From assembly GCA_015179125.1 (NCBI GenBank), contig WHVA01000384.1, forward strand, positions 1 to 64,000: a stretch of DNA of 64,000 nucleotides, read 5' to 3'. The notes under the pieces were generated by a model. It was not told where the DNA came from, did not search any database, and saw nothing but the letters and a program-made list of their open reading frames with translations. Source of the stretch: Gautieria morchelliformis (lineage: Eukaryota > Basidiomycota > Agaricomycetes > Gomphales > Gomphaceae). Within the stretch, counting starts at the first letter, position 1, and every line of letters starts with the position of its first letter. The position numbers and the translations under genes are program-made. Shown in pieces: positions 33,656 to 45,421 of this stretch.

Positions 33656-35827
33656 TTACACGCGTCGCGACCGAGTGGAGCGCGAACGGGACACTTGACC
33701 ATTTTGGAGCCGTTCGTGAAAGTCAGCCACCATGCTACGATCGATGGTATTGACGAAGTAGACACCTCCCCCGCAGGTCCACGAAACAGAGCCACTGGTG
33801 AAAGGACGCTCTTCTACGCGGAGAATCGCAGCGGGAGATCCGATCTGAACATAGCATGAGAACTGTGCTTTACTACACCATAGCAAGTACATACTGTATG
33901 CTCGGACAACCGGAAGTTGGGTGGGATAAAGGAACGAAGAGAGATAACGATAGCACCCTCCTTCATATCTAGAAAATGATTGAGTAAAGATTGATTTACT
34001 ACTCACCCGTAGAATAACATCAGCATCTTCCCAAGTGCAACGATAAAGACTCGACGCACACTTCTCGCTAAATGCCCAGTTATTGCATAACACAACATCC
34101 GCGTCAACGATTCGCTCATATACCCGATTGTCATTTGTGAAGTCTCCAGTGAGAAGTTCGGCGTCACCGGGTTCCACGCCCCACATTCTGCAGCGTTTGG
34201 AAAACTGTTCAAGCTGTTTGGTGGCGATACCAGCAGGATGGACCATTTTTTCAATACCAGATGCGTTACAGCCCGCCTGCAATGCCGCCTGCAATACGAC
34301 GGTACCGACGCCAGAGCCCATGTCAAAGAAACGGGAGGTTGGAGTCATGCGCGTGTGGTGTACAATATCAGAAACAAAACTTAGAGAAAAGTGTAAACTA
34401 GTTGAACCATTCAAAGTAAACTTGGACCCACTCAGTCTCTAGTTCCCCGTATACCTCGCTCGACCAGGCCTGGTACCTCCGGAGTAAGGGTATGTTGGGC
34501 CCGACGGCACGCTGATAGGTCTCATCGACGATAGTCTTCCATATCTTGGGGGGAACTCCATCCCAGGATTGCGCCACCTTGCGCATAGGGTTCGGATCCG
34601 AGATAGGCCGCGGCGAGGGTTCCATTAACTCAATATCACCATCGGCATCCACCCTAAAGCCATCTTCATCATATTCACCTTTCTTGATCGCGCGGAGCAG
34701 TCCCGAGATTTTCTGAAAGGTTGCAATAAATAAAGGTCCATCCCGCCGGTTGTTGGCATGCGTGAGCGTGCTAAGGAGGTCCCCTGACGGCGGGACAGGA
34801 GACGTCGAACGAGAAGTCGACTGCGACTTCGACTTGGATGAAGGGCTAGCAGACGAAGAACGGGAAGGGTCCGGCCTTGGGGGCGTAAAATCCGATGGGA
34901 GAAGCTGATTGGGAGGAGTACCAAAAAGTGAAGCCTGTGAAGGTGTGAGATAGTCTACGTAATAGATCAATGATTTATGACGGAAGTATGAGCTGAAATC
35001 TCACTCTCAATGATTGTAAACAAAGACTTCTTGACCTCCTTTACTGGGCTGTAGTGATCCTCATCTTTGGGGATCAGCAAGGGGAATATTTCGCGGGCGT
35101 TCGTGTTGGGGTATTCTAGTTCCACGAATGGAAAATTAGTAGGATGAGGCTCGAAGCTCTTATCCTCGGGATCATCTAGATTTCTGAAGTCTGAAGAGAG
35201 TCGACTTGATCCAAATAAAATACGATGCAGACACTCACATGATTTGTAGGAACGCATGAGCTTCTTTACGACACTCTCTGCGGAAATGAGATCTTCACCA
35301 AACGCGCCATCGTGGGGCGTCCAGCATTCACGAGAAATGGGGCCCTCGAGCGATCCAAATTCGGTGGTGGAGCGCGACCTTGTACTCGGGCTGCGCGTTC
35401 TGTCCGGAGTTTTGAAGCCATTAACTAGGCGCGTGGGTACAGCTGACACAGCACGCTTAGACCTAGAGGGTTTGGGAGAAGATACCTGCGACGAAGAAGC
35501 AACGGGCTTGGTAGGTGTCCTGACGCGTTTAGTAGGTGGCACCGGCCAATCCGGATCGGATTCAACGTGGTGCTTCTTATCTCTTCCCATAGAAGGTTGT
35601 GCAACGAGATCCAGTCCGTGTTCCTGAGCGCGTTTGCGTTTCTTTGGGGTGGGTGATGCGGGGCTGGCACCGATGGAAACCCTTTGGAGGGGTGTGAATG
35701 TCGGCGGATCGCGATATTTGGGTGTTGGTGCGAGAATTGTACGTGTAGTAACCACGGCTGGAGTGTGTGTTACGGGTTTGTTCGACTTTGAAGGAGAAAA
35801 CCAGGCGAAGTTCTGTGACGCGAGCAT
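33656..35827 (-). CDS. DOT1: Histone H3 lysine-79 methyltransferase Dot1
   Basis: Six exons (35239-35827, 35005-35175, 34432-34954, 34060-34379, 33895-33998, 33656-33844) give 631 aa. A basic, disordered N-terminal half (KKRKRAQEH, KPSRSKRAV) would bind nucleosomes. The catalytic half shows the Dot1 order: EVYGEL (D1 loop), FFDMGSGVGTVVLQAAL (SAM motif I), GIEKMVHPAGIA, LLTGDF, VVLCNNWAFSEK, DMKEGAIVISLRSF, GSVSWT and YFVNTIDR. Dot1 methylates the nucleosome core face and acts in silencing and DNA-damage checkpoints. Correct frame requires donors GTGGGT (34431) and GTGCGTCG (34059); nearby alternatives break the motif order. The helicase gene is divergent, 1 kb away. Confidence 0.95.
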
Positions 35828-36852
35828 GGTTGCACGCGTTTCGAGTGGCGAAAGGCAGACAGTGTCGCGTAGGAGTGTTTATAGGCTCGCGCCACCTGAG
35901 AAAGCAAAAGACAAAGCCAGCGCCGAATGAGGCAGGGTAGCTGGACACGCGGACCCGTCACCGCTTTTGCGTGGTTACAAATTTCCCAGTCCGCAGCTCC
36001 GCCGCACTCGAATAACTTTGCTTTGTTCTATCCAGCCATTATTCCACAGCATGTAAGACTTAGTCTCATTGTTTGCTTTCGATTGAGAGGCAAACCATCA
36101 AACATACGGAACTCGCAACAGCATCTGATGGTATGTAGGCGATGTTGCAGTCCAGCCCTCTGCCTACATGTACATGTACCCTGTACACGGACGTGGGGTG
36201 TCACCCATACTTGTGCGGTAGGCTGTACGACTGGCCGGCGTTGCTGTCCCTTGATGCGCATCTGATCACAACGGCCACTAACCGGGGTACGATGCACAGT
36301 TTCTTCGTAACTGAGGCTAGTACAGTGCCAGCGTCGTCACCTCCGCTCGTGACCGGAGAGACCTTGCATTCTTCAAGAACATTGTGGTTTCATATCGGGA
36401 TGACCCCAGCCTCTTGGACCTTCCCGTGATCCACGACCTTGTGCGGACTTGCCGGGCACCCCTTCATCGAGGACTTCCAGTTCGTCAACATGGCTCTCGC
36501 CGAATTTCTCGTCCGTGGTACCAGCGCTGTCAGCATATTGCTGGCTTGCACGCAAGCAAAGACCTGATGTGCCAAACAGGAGATGGTTGCCTTCCGCAGA
36601 GATGCCTGTCTACTGTAACCGGTTTTCGAGTTCGCTATCTATGAACACAGGTTTTTCATAAGTTGTGTGGCACAGATTCACGATCATCACGTGACCTATC
36701 CAGTAGAAGACTGCTTTCTACCTCGTGCCCTTTCTCTTGGTTTGGTTCACCTGTGGATGTGCCCCTTTCCAGAGGCTATTTAAGTCTATACTATCATTCG
36801 CCTCCCAAGGCATCTATTCCGCGCTCACCACAACGCGACACAAACTCTCTAA
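35828..36852. promoter_or_regulatory. Divergent intergenic region, DOT1 and giant helicase
   Basis: At 1,025 bp this is long for the window. Both strands have short frames, but none has conserved sequence or splice links. A CACGTGAC site lies at 36688-36695. A CTATTTAAG sequence at 36776-36784, about 70 bp before the helicase ATG, is a plausible TATA-like element. The middle part (36100-36600) is moderately GC-rich with no pattern I can interpret. Confidence 0.4.
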
Positions 36853-39800
36853 ATGACAAGTGCAGCTCGTTATAAGCCAGATGATAGATCTCGTCAACCG
36901 CACGAAGGAGCGCGAAATATTGCCTCGTTCGATGTCGAACTCTTCTTTCCCGAAAGAATAAAGACCGAACAGGGCTTGCGTGCCGCTCGCAAGGCTTTGG
37001 ACCCATTTCTGCGTCAAGACAGGCCCCAGCCTTTGCGTAGTATGGTGGACACGCTCATTGCAGCTCCCCACGACCATCTGCTTGAGTACGTTATTGCTAT
37101 CGCGCGTGAGTAAATCTTCTGTCTGTCCCCATTCACTAATAAGGAAGTCGCAAGTGGATGAGTCCAGATATAACAGTCTCCTGTCGACACTGGAAAGTAC
37201 ATTTCCTTGGTCTGCGAACGATTTCTGCTCCTCCCTTGCCAGGGATTTGATAGAACGTCTCCGAGTATTCTATCTACGATCCACGTCGCTTGACTTGCCG
37301 CGAAGTCTTGACCAGTGTCATTTCGAATTTGAAAAGGGCTTAAACGCTCTCAGTGCCCTCAGTCACATGAAATTCAGCACCAAGGCCCTAATTCCAAATC
37401 CCACCCCGGATGTCGTGGATAGCATCACATGCAAGCGGTCTCAAAGGCAAGCTAAACAGGCTAAACGGAATATCGTCCAGAATCCTCTCGTAGACAGGGC
37501 ACCCTTCATCGCGATTGGGAAAGATACTCCTAGTACAAGAGAACAAGCCGACGAGCTGGTGTTGGAAATTTTAGCGAGGCAGATAAAAGTGTTAGAGGTA
37601 TGACTCTCGAATCATCGCATACATTAGACTCAGCCGAATACAGGAGTATCTTGCCGTTCTCCGAGGCCCTCTTCTGAGGTCGTATTTCGAGACGTCGTAT
37701 TCTAGTTCCTTTTGTCGCCTGGAGGCTTCAGAACTGCCCAAGGAGACCCTGGCATCCAAAGCTCCAGTGACACCGAAAGTCCCTAAGGGCATCCAGGAGG
37801 CTGCCAGTTCTGATACTGAGACTCATCCTGCTTACCCCCAGATTCAACCCATGAAAGCTGCCAAGTATTATTCGGAGTCAGCAGAAGGATTTGGTCCCTG
37901 GAACCTACTTCTCTCCAGTCGAGCAATACAACACCTCAAGGGATACCACCGCGACCAGAAAGTATGGAATATCATCAAGAAAAAGATGCAGTGAGGTTGT
38001 ATTTTCTCCCCGCTGATGAAACCATAACACCTTATACTGGTTTAGGGAGCTCTCACAAGGTTTTTTCTCCGACTCTAACCAAAAATTATTGATTGGAAAC
38101 GATAATGATGTTCCAATCTACGAGGCAAAATTAAGTAGGGATCTCAGGATTATCGTTTGTGTATTTTTATACATTCGATAGACGTGCACTAATCTTTTTT
38201 TAAATTCCAGTACCAGATCGACATCGCTCCTGAAGACGGAACACGAAACGACATTCAGGGTATGAGGATGGGCAACAAGAAGTCTATCGCACAACTAATG
38301 AGCTGCATTGATAACAGTCATCAGACTCTGGGGTATCCATACGCATGCGCAGATGGATCGGCGTCTTTGGAAATCAATCTGCCAACATCATACTAGGATT
38401 GGTCGAGAATATCGACGTCGGTAAGTGACCGTCCCGATATATTAGCTTGTCCCCGTGCTATGGATGAACCTTGTGAAAGTTGTCTATTTCGTGCAACTCC
38501 AAAACATCCTGGCAGTAACGTCATCTATCCGTACTCTTGGTCCTCTGCCGTTCAGAAGATACCTGTCGAGCCTGCCGCAGCTACGCCTATGAGCACTAAT
38601 GAGCAATTAGAGGTAAAAGTTTTTACGGCACTTTTCCCTCACTCACATCAACTAATTATTTTTGTCTAGCTTCACTCAATTCTCACGTTAGACCTGGTTT
38701 ACATTTCTTGGGTTCATTCCCTCGACTGACAATCGATACAGGCTGGAGAAGTTCACAAGGATGTCACAGGTATTTCTTTTGTGTATTTTGGGAAGGACGG
38801 CTAATTGCTGGAACGACTCTAGGCGCTTTTGAACAGTACGTATTACACACAATGCACTATGCCTTTCGCTTAAACTTTATGTTGCCAGACATTATTGCAG
38901 ACCAAGATGCTGCATATCCGTTCGAGCTAACTGGTGCTGAACAGGAAATACGCGACCACCAGTCATCGTGCTTTGTTCTAGGCAGAAGTGGGACTGGGTG
39001 CGTGTGGTTGTCAACCCTTTACCTGGACCCTGCCAATAGTCTATTGTTTGTCAATTTAAAGGAAAACAACGACGATGGTTTTCAAAATGATGAATTATGA
39101 AATGCTTAGGATGCAACAGGCAACTCAAAAAGTAGCTGTTCTCCCCGGGCGACCCCTTCGACAGCTTTTCGTGACACAGTCGAGAATCCTAGTGGGGCGT
39201 GTTCAAGAATATTTCATGAAAATGATGATGTCGCATACGGCAGGACATAAAACCCCTCAAGAGCTGGAGCGCTTGGCGCAGCGTAATCAGCTTGTTAAAC
39301 AGGGAGAGGAAATGCCTGATTTGGATGACGAAGATGAAGAGCGGGCAGATCTTCCCAAGAAATTCAGCGAGTTGGAAGACCACCATTTTCCATTGTTCCT
39401 CACTGTGGATCAGCTCTACAAACTTTTGGAAGCGGACTGCGACTTGTCGTTCAAGCGACGTCCTAGGACCAAGGAGCATCGTCGTGCCGAACAACGATCG
39501 TATGCTGTTGAAGTATCTGACCGAGATATGGACATCGTGGATGATCTCAGCACTGACACAGTTTCCCATTCTCCTACAGCAGGAACTGTCTCTCAGAAAG
39601 CATCGATCGTTACATTTGACGTCTTCAAGTATGGTTATTGGCCTCATTTTCCGCAGCCGCTTACCAAAGGCCTTGGTATGCCATTTGGCTCGTAAATAAA
39701 TCAAAACTAAGTTTTTCTAGATCCGGGCTTAGTGTATAATGAACTCCTCGGTGGTGAGCCGGTTTCTACCATCGGTTTCCCTTCCTTCTGAGGCTCATGA

Positions 39801-42800
39801 ATGCACCAGCCATCAAGGGATCGGAAGAAACATTAGATGGTGGAAACGGCAACGATTTTCTTCAGAAGGAGACATACTTGAATCTAAGCGAACGCCGACA
39901 GTCAACCTTTTCAAGGCAGAGAGAACGAATATATGAGTTGTTTGACCATTACAGACAGTTAAAAAGCGACCGCGGCGATTATGACGCTGCAGATAGGTAG
40001 GGTCACGAGCAATGTATACTGATGTCTTGGTTGTTTTAACTCTCTCTCGGCTGCAGAACGCATGCAATCTTGCGAGCGTTGGTATCAAATATGCCACCCA
40101 AATGGAAAGTGGACTACCTGTATATAATGAGTATTCCTTGGTCTCACTCCTTGCTAACTTTTATCTTTTTTTTTTGCCAGTTATGTTGATGAAGCACAAG
40201 ATAATCTTATCATCGATGCGCAATGTATGTCTCCTTATATCATATTTGTCTAAGTTTGACATTCAGTTGTGGATGTGATTGATAGTGTTGAAGCTTCTCT
40301 GTGGCAATCCCCATGGCCTCTTTTGGGCCGGAGGTATGTTGGTGTCGCTGCTGTCCTTCCTTCTCTTATTTTTTTTTTATTCAGACACTGCGCAAACCAT
40401 CTCCGTAAATACTGAACTGTTATGCGCTACATCCACAAGCTATATTGACGATATCACCTTATGAACCAGATGGGTAGTTCTTTTCGATTCGACGACCTGA
40501 AATCATTCATTTACCGTATCGAGGTGAGGCTCCCGGGGTTTATGGTTTGCTGCTCGTTTATGTATTGTTTAAACTAGGAGAAATCCTCGCCGATGCGAAC
40601 CCCCGTACACCCCGCTTCGTTCCAATTGGATATCAATTATCGATCACACGCCGGTGTTGTTAACTGTGCGCACTCCATCGTTGAGCTAATCACCAGGTTT
40701 TGGCCTCATTCGATCGACACCCTCGCGAGGGAACGTGGTTTGGTGGATGGCCCTCTCCCGGTCTTCTTTTCAGGCTGGGATCCCGAAGGTTCGCCTACTT
40801 CTATATTTCCACACTAGTGCCTGAGATGTGGAATTTTTCCAGCTACAAGTTATGAGCAGTTTCTTTTCCATGAATCGTGAATAACCTCTCTTGGCGCCTA
40901 TCTCTCAACTTACATGATGGTTATAGGCTACACATCGAGCTCGGGGCACAGCAGTGTACGATGAGATTCGTCAGCGTTGTGTGGATGCTCAAAATAAGAC
41001 TTTCTAGGCATTCTCGTCCGCGATGATCGAGCACGCGAGAACCTACGCCGTCAGATAGGCGAAGTGGGCTTAATAATGACCCTTTACGAAGCCAAAGGGC
41101 TCGAATTCAATGATGTTCTTTTGTACAACTTCTTCACCGACTCTATGGCGGCCCTCCCAGAGTGGCGTGTAGTCCTTAACGTAGTAGAAGACGGCCGGCG
41201 AGGGCATATTTCAGCACCCCGATTCGATGACAGTCGTCATGCATTACTATGCTCAGAGGTACGCCCTCGTTAAGTACACTGCAGAAGGTCTTGCGTTTTG
41301 ATGATGATTTAGCTCAAGTCATTATATGTTGGCATCACGCGTGCACGTTCCCAAGTCTGGATATTAGACACCACAGGGAAGGGGGAACCTATGCGCGTGA
41401 GACCTGAATATGCTCCTGGGGATAAACTACTCAACATCAGCTTCGCAGATATTTTGGGAGTCCCAAGAGCTTATTCAACTTTGTCGTCCGGGCGATCCAC
41501 AACCCAAACTAGCCGTTAAGAGCACACCAGAGCAATGGGCACAACAAGGGCATGCGCTTTTCAAGACCAGCCACTTCAAGCAGGTGAGCCATCTACTTTC
41601 GACCTGTCCTTAACACCAGTTTTATATGGTTTCCAGGCTATGTTTTGTTTTGAACGTGCCTCATTGTCGTTCGAGCGATCGGTGGCATATGCATATCTCC
41701 TGCGGCAAGCTGCACAGCGAGCCATTCTCCAACATGGCCATAAAGAATCCACGATCGGTACATGTATTCAAGCTGCCGAGTCATTCGTTGTCTGCGCCGG
41801 CATATCAACGTCCATTGTAAAGAAAAGGAAATATCTAACCTTAGCAGCCGAATGGTATTCTTCCGGTTCACAGTTCTCTCAGGCAGCCCAAGCATATATA
41901 AATGCGGGAAGATTCACTAAAGCTGCTCAACACTTCAAGCGAGCAGGATTGTACGATGAAGCAGCGGATGTTGTTTTACACCACCATGACGAGGTGGACC
42001 GCAAAGTGGCTGAGCAGTGTCTGAGCATCGCTAAGCTTCATCTCCACAGAGAGGGTCAGCTTCTGTAAGCTCTGAGGTCCATTCAGCGATCGCCTTACAA
42101 TAATCTCAGCGATTTTACAGTAAAGCCGCGAGACTATTCGACGACATAGAAGACCATCTTCTATACCTAGAAGACTTTGGGTTTGACAATGCCAGACTAA
42201 CCTTACTTCAACAACGCGGACGGTGGGCAGATGCCGCTGAGCTGCTATATGAACAGAGACAGCACCTTGAAGCAATCCCGCTGTGGCTTCGAGACAATGA
42301 CTTGGGATCAAAACGACGGGCATGTCAGTGTCTCCTGGATAGCCTATGGAAAACCCTCCCTCTCGGGGCAGATACGAACATCGGTGATTCACTTCGAGAT
42401 ACGCTCCTTGAGCTCTTGCATACGCTTGACGAATATTTGGACGAGACGCAACGCGAAGAGGTGATAACATTTTAATCCCTGAATGCGACTTGCTTACCTT
42501 CTTTCAGTCTACTGCGTTCATTTTGATACTCAAAAAGAACACAGGGCAACTATTGGATCTTGCCCGGGCATCATATCGAACACCGAAGTCGAACCATATG
42601 GTTGCTCTGCTTTGTTTTGACCACATATTATGTCAGCCCCCCCGCATGCACAACGATAATGCCAAGTGTGTCTCCAGGTATCTTGAAGATTATGATATGT
42701 ATGGCCAACTTATGCGTGCCGTGATCATAGACTGGAAGCAGGCCCACGCTGCCAGGCTTCTAGGGCTTGCGGAGGTAGTTGGCGAATCGACGGTCGGGAT

Positions 42801-45326
42801 ACAAGAATTCCATGTCTTGTCGACGTCAGTCCTGCACGAGTACTTGAGGGACGGTACATCAAGCGACGACAATGGTATAATAATAAGTGCAGATCGACTC
42901 CCAGGAGCAATCCGGTTCGTTTTGGGTCAGCGGATGATGCACAGGCTCTCTCACGAGCACGATGTTTGCCTTCACACGAGAGCTTTCCGACCATGCATAA
43001 ACATGGCGGTTACCGGCGCATGCCATCGTCCAACTTGTCCCCACGACCATCTCCTTCGTGAAGCGCATGACCTCGAGAGTTTCAATTTGCGCATGCGTTT
43101 ACACATGCAGCAGATCTTGATCGTTCATCGCATGGGTATCGATCATGATGATCGTGATACGGAACGTGGATTGCATCGAATGCGAAGGTCATTACTGGAT
43201 CTCATTCTTTCAACCACTCTTCAAAGGTTAACCGACTCATTATGTAGGATTTGGCTAGAACGTTTGCACGACGTGGCATTTCCGACGTTTTACGCGTTTG
43301 GACACGTATCCGCACTGCTAGCAAACTCTATCCCAGAGTATCAAAAGGTCAAACAAATATTATCTGGTTGGATTCGCCATCGATTCTATTCGCTTCGCCC
43401 ATACCATCGTGATGAGGATAAGTTCCTGATGGAAGTGACCCATACGGCAGCATTGGCGTTTGCTTTCGATCGTGATAATGCTACACACTATATTCGGCGA
43501 GCTGACTGTATTGTCCTGCATCGACCACCAATCCTGGTGTACGAGAACAGGGGTTACATGGTACATGACCTCATAAACTTCTTTGAAGCGGAGCCCGAGT
43601 CAGAGACTTTACCGGAGTCTTCAATAATACGAGGCGCAAGTTTTATAAAGTGCGTCATGCATTTCTCCTGTGTAATTAGAACCTCATGGGGCGCAGGCGC
43701 GTCTTGGACAGGCGTATCCCGGTAGACATTAATGCACTTCTGAATGTTGTAGAATCCGTACTTGCTCGAGCAATTATAGCTTCTCGCCGCTCCCTTCACG
43801 ACCTTACTCTTCCACGGTCCTGGATACTCAGTTGGCTATCGACGTGGGACGGGCGCTGTGCCATCAACTATGACACGAGGGTCCTGCAGATCCTTTTCGA
43901 ACCGCTAGAGCAGTTGTTAGGAGCATTATGGTCTAGGCAGGGCGCTGGTAAGTCGGCATGAAAAACTGTTTGTTTAGGAAAGTCACCCGCTTGCCTTCAC
44001 AGAGCACATTGAGTATGATCGGCGTCCAATATCGTCAGCACCAATAATTGCAATAAATGTTCTTATTTACCGGATCTGTCGATGCGTAACACTCTGTAAG
44101 CTATATCAAGATGGGAATGAGGAATCAGGGAACTAATTGGTGATCTGTTTAAGTGGGTTATAATAGCCGATCATCACAGTATGGACCAAAGGAGACAATC
44201 GTGAGGATGGTGAGTTCACTGAACAAAGCTGGCATATTTTATCCCCCTTTGGTTGCACCGTAAGCTTTTCCATGTTGTGTTATCAAAATATGAACAGCTC
44301 GCAACAGGTATGTCAAAGCTGAACAATGGAAAGATTTGGCCCGGGCTCTTCGCTCCAGTTCGCCCTCTCCTCTTGACGAGCTTATTGTCATGCGTAAGAA
44401 TGGCATGATGCCGACCACTTATCACCCTCCTCGAGGCATCAAAATGCTGCGATACGACATTGAATCAGACATACCTACTAACGCGGCGTATAAGAATACC
44501 AGCAAGTTCAATCCTGAGGCAGCACCTTTCGTACCATCGCTTGCGCAGCCGGCCTCCGTACACATCCCAGAGGAAGACCTCCCAGCGGAAGAACCATCAG
44601 ATGCTGGCTCGGAAGTGGACGAGTCGCTGAACGAGACAGTCCATGTCGAGGTTGTCCCGAACGACCCCTCAGTTCATAGAACGGTTGCGGAGGTTGATGC
44701 CGCCAAAGTATTCCAGAAGTGGTATCGCCGTCGATTGGCGTTCAAGTCAAAGCTCACAACCGTGATATCCCAATTCAGGTCACAGATGTTTATCAAGTCG
44801 CTGACACAAAGTGACAAGTTGGACGTGTCTCTTCAATATCGTCTTATGTTCCTTGGACCGCTTCCACACATACTTACCGCACTGCATGGGTGTGGAACAG
44901 CCGTACAGAAGACGAAAAGTGCGTCTTTGAAACGGCTCCTTAGTGACAAGAGCTTCAATCTAGAGCGGGAGAACGAGCTCGTGACCATCTGCAAGTATGT
45001 CCTAGCAGTATGACTACTCGTACTACTTACTAAGTTTCATCTTCTATAGCCGCCTGCGAAATAAAAAAAATAGTCTATGGAAAGACGTCGAGCCCACATC
45101 TGGATTACATCGTCATGGCTCAAGCTCCGATTTGAAAGAACGTGTGGAGGAGATCAACAAGCTCTTTCAGGATGCATCGAGGGTGACTCCTGACCTGGAA
45201 GAGTTGGCACGGGAACTGGAGGTTGGGTATAAGGGTATTGTGCGAGTCGCAGCCCCTCCCCGACCCCGACCAACGGCAAGAAACGTCCAAAGGCCGTCAC
45301 TTAATACCGAGGACCTTGATTTGTAG
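36853..45326 (+). CDS. Giant SF1 helicase with RelE/ParE-like region and CCCH-like zinc finger
   Basis: Thirty-three exons code for about 2,245 aa. Residues ~310-430 resemble RelE/ParE-type proteins (WNLLLSSRAIQHLKG, PIYEAKLSRDLRIIYQIDI, IRLWGIHTHAQM). An SF1/UvrD-type core follows: Walker A GRSGTGKTTT (~532, codon split by the intron 38998-39061), DEAQD (~836), FWAGDTAQTIS, INYRSHAGVVNCAHS, TLYEAKGLEFNDV and LYVGITRAR (~1065). After it come TPR-like helices (QGHALFKTSHFKQAMFCFER), then a Cys/His cluster C-x8-C-x4-C-x3-H at 42994-43050. Family: the TRANK1-like helicases common in mushrooms, function unknown. Oddity: the 40131-40180 intron, with its only GT donor, leaves the frame one base short right before DEAQD. 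A GA donor at 40129 or a one-base sequence error would fix it. Exons of 13, 17 and 20 nt occur. Confidence 0.85.
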
Positions 45327-45421
45327 TTCTAATCTTCTGTGAAACGTTTCTGATACGATCACGGTACCATGCGTCATAGATTTACCGTCTCGTATGCGAA
45401 GAAAAGCGAGTTAAACAAAGT

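Noticed and set aside
36300-36660. Overlapping open frames on both strands in the DOT1-helicase interval
   Set aside because: No frame gives recognisable protein or joins to another exon; treated as intergenic.
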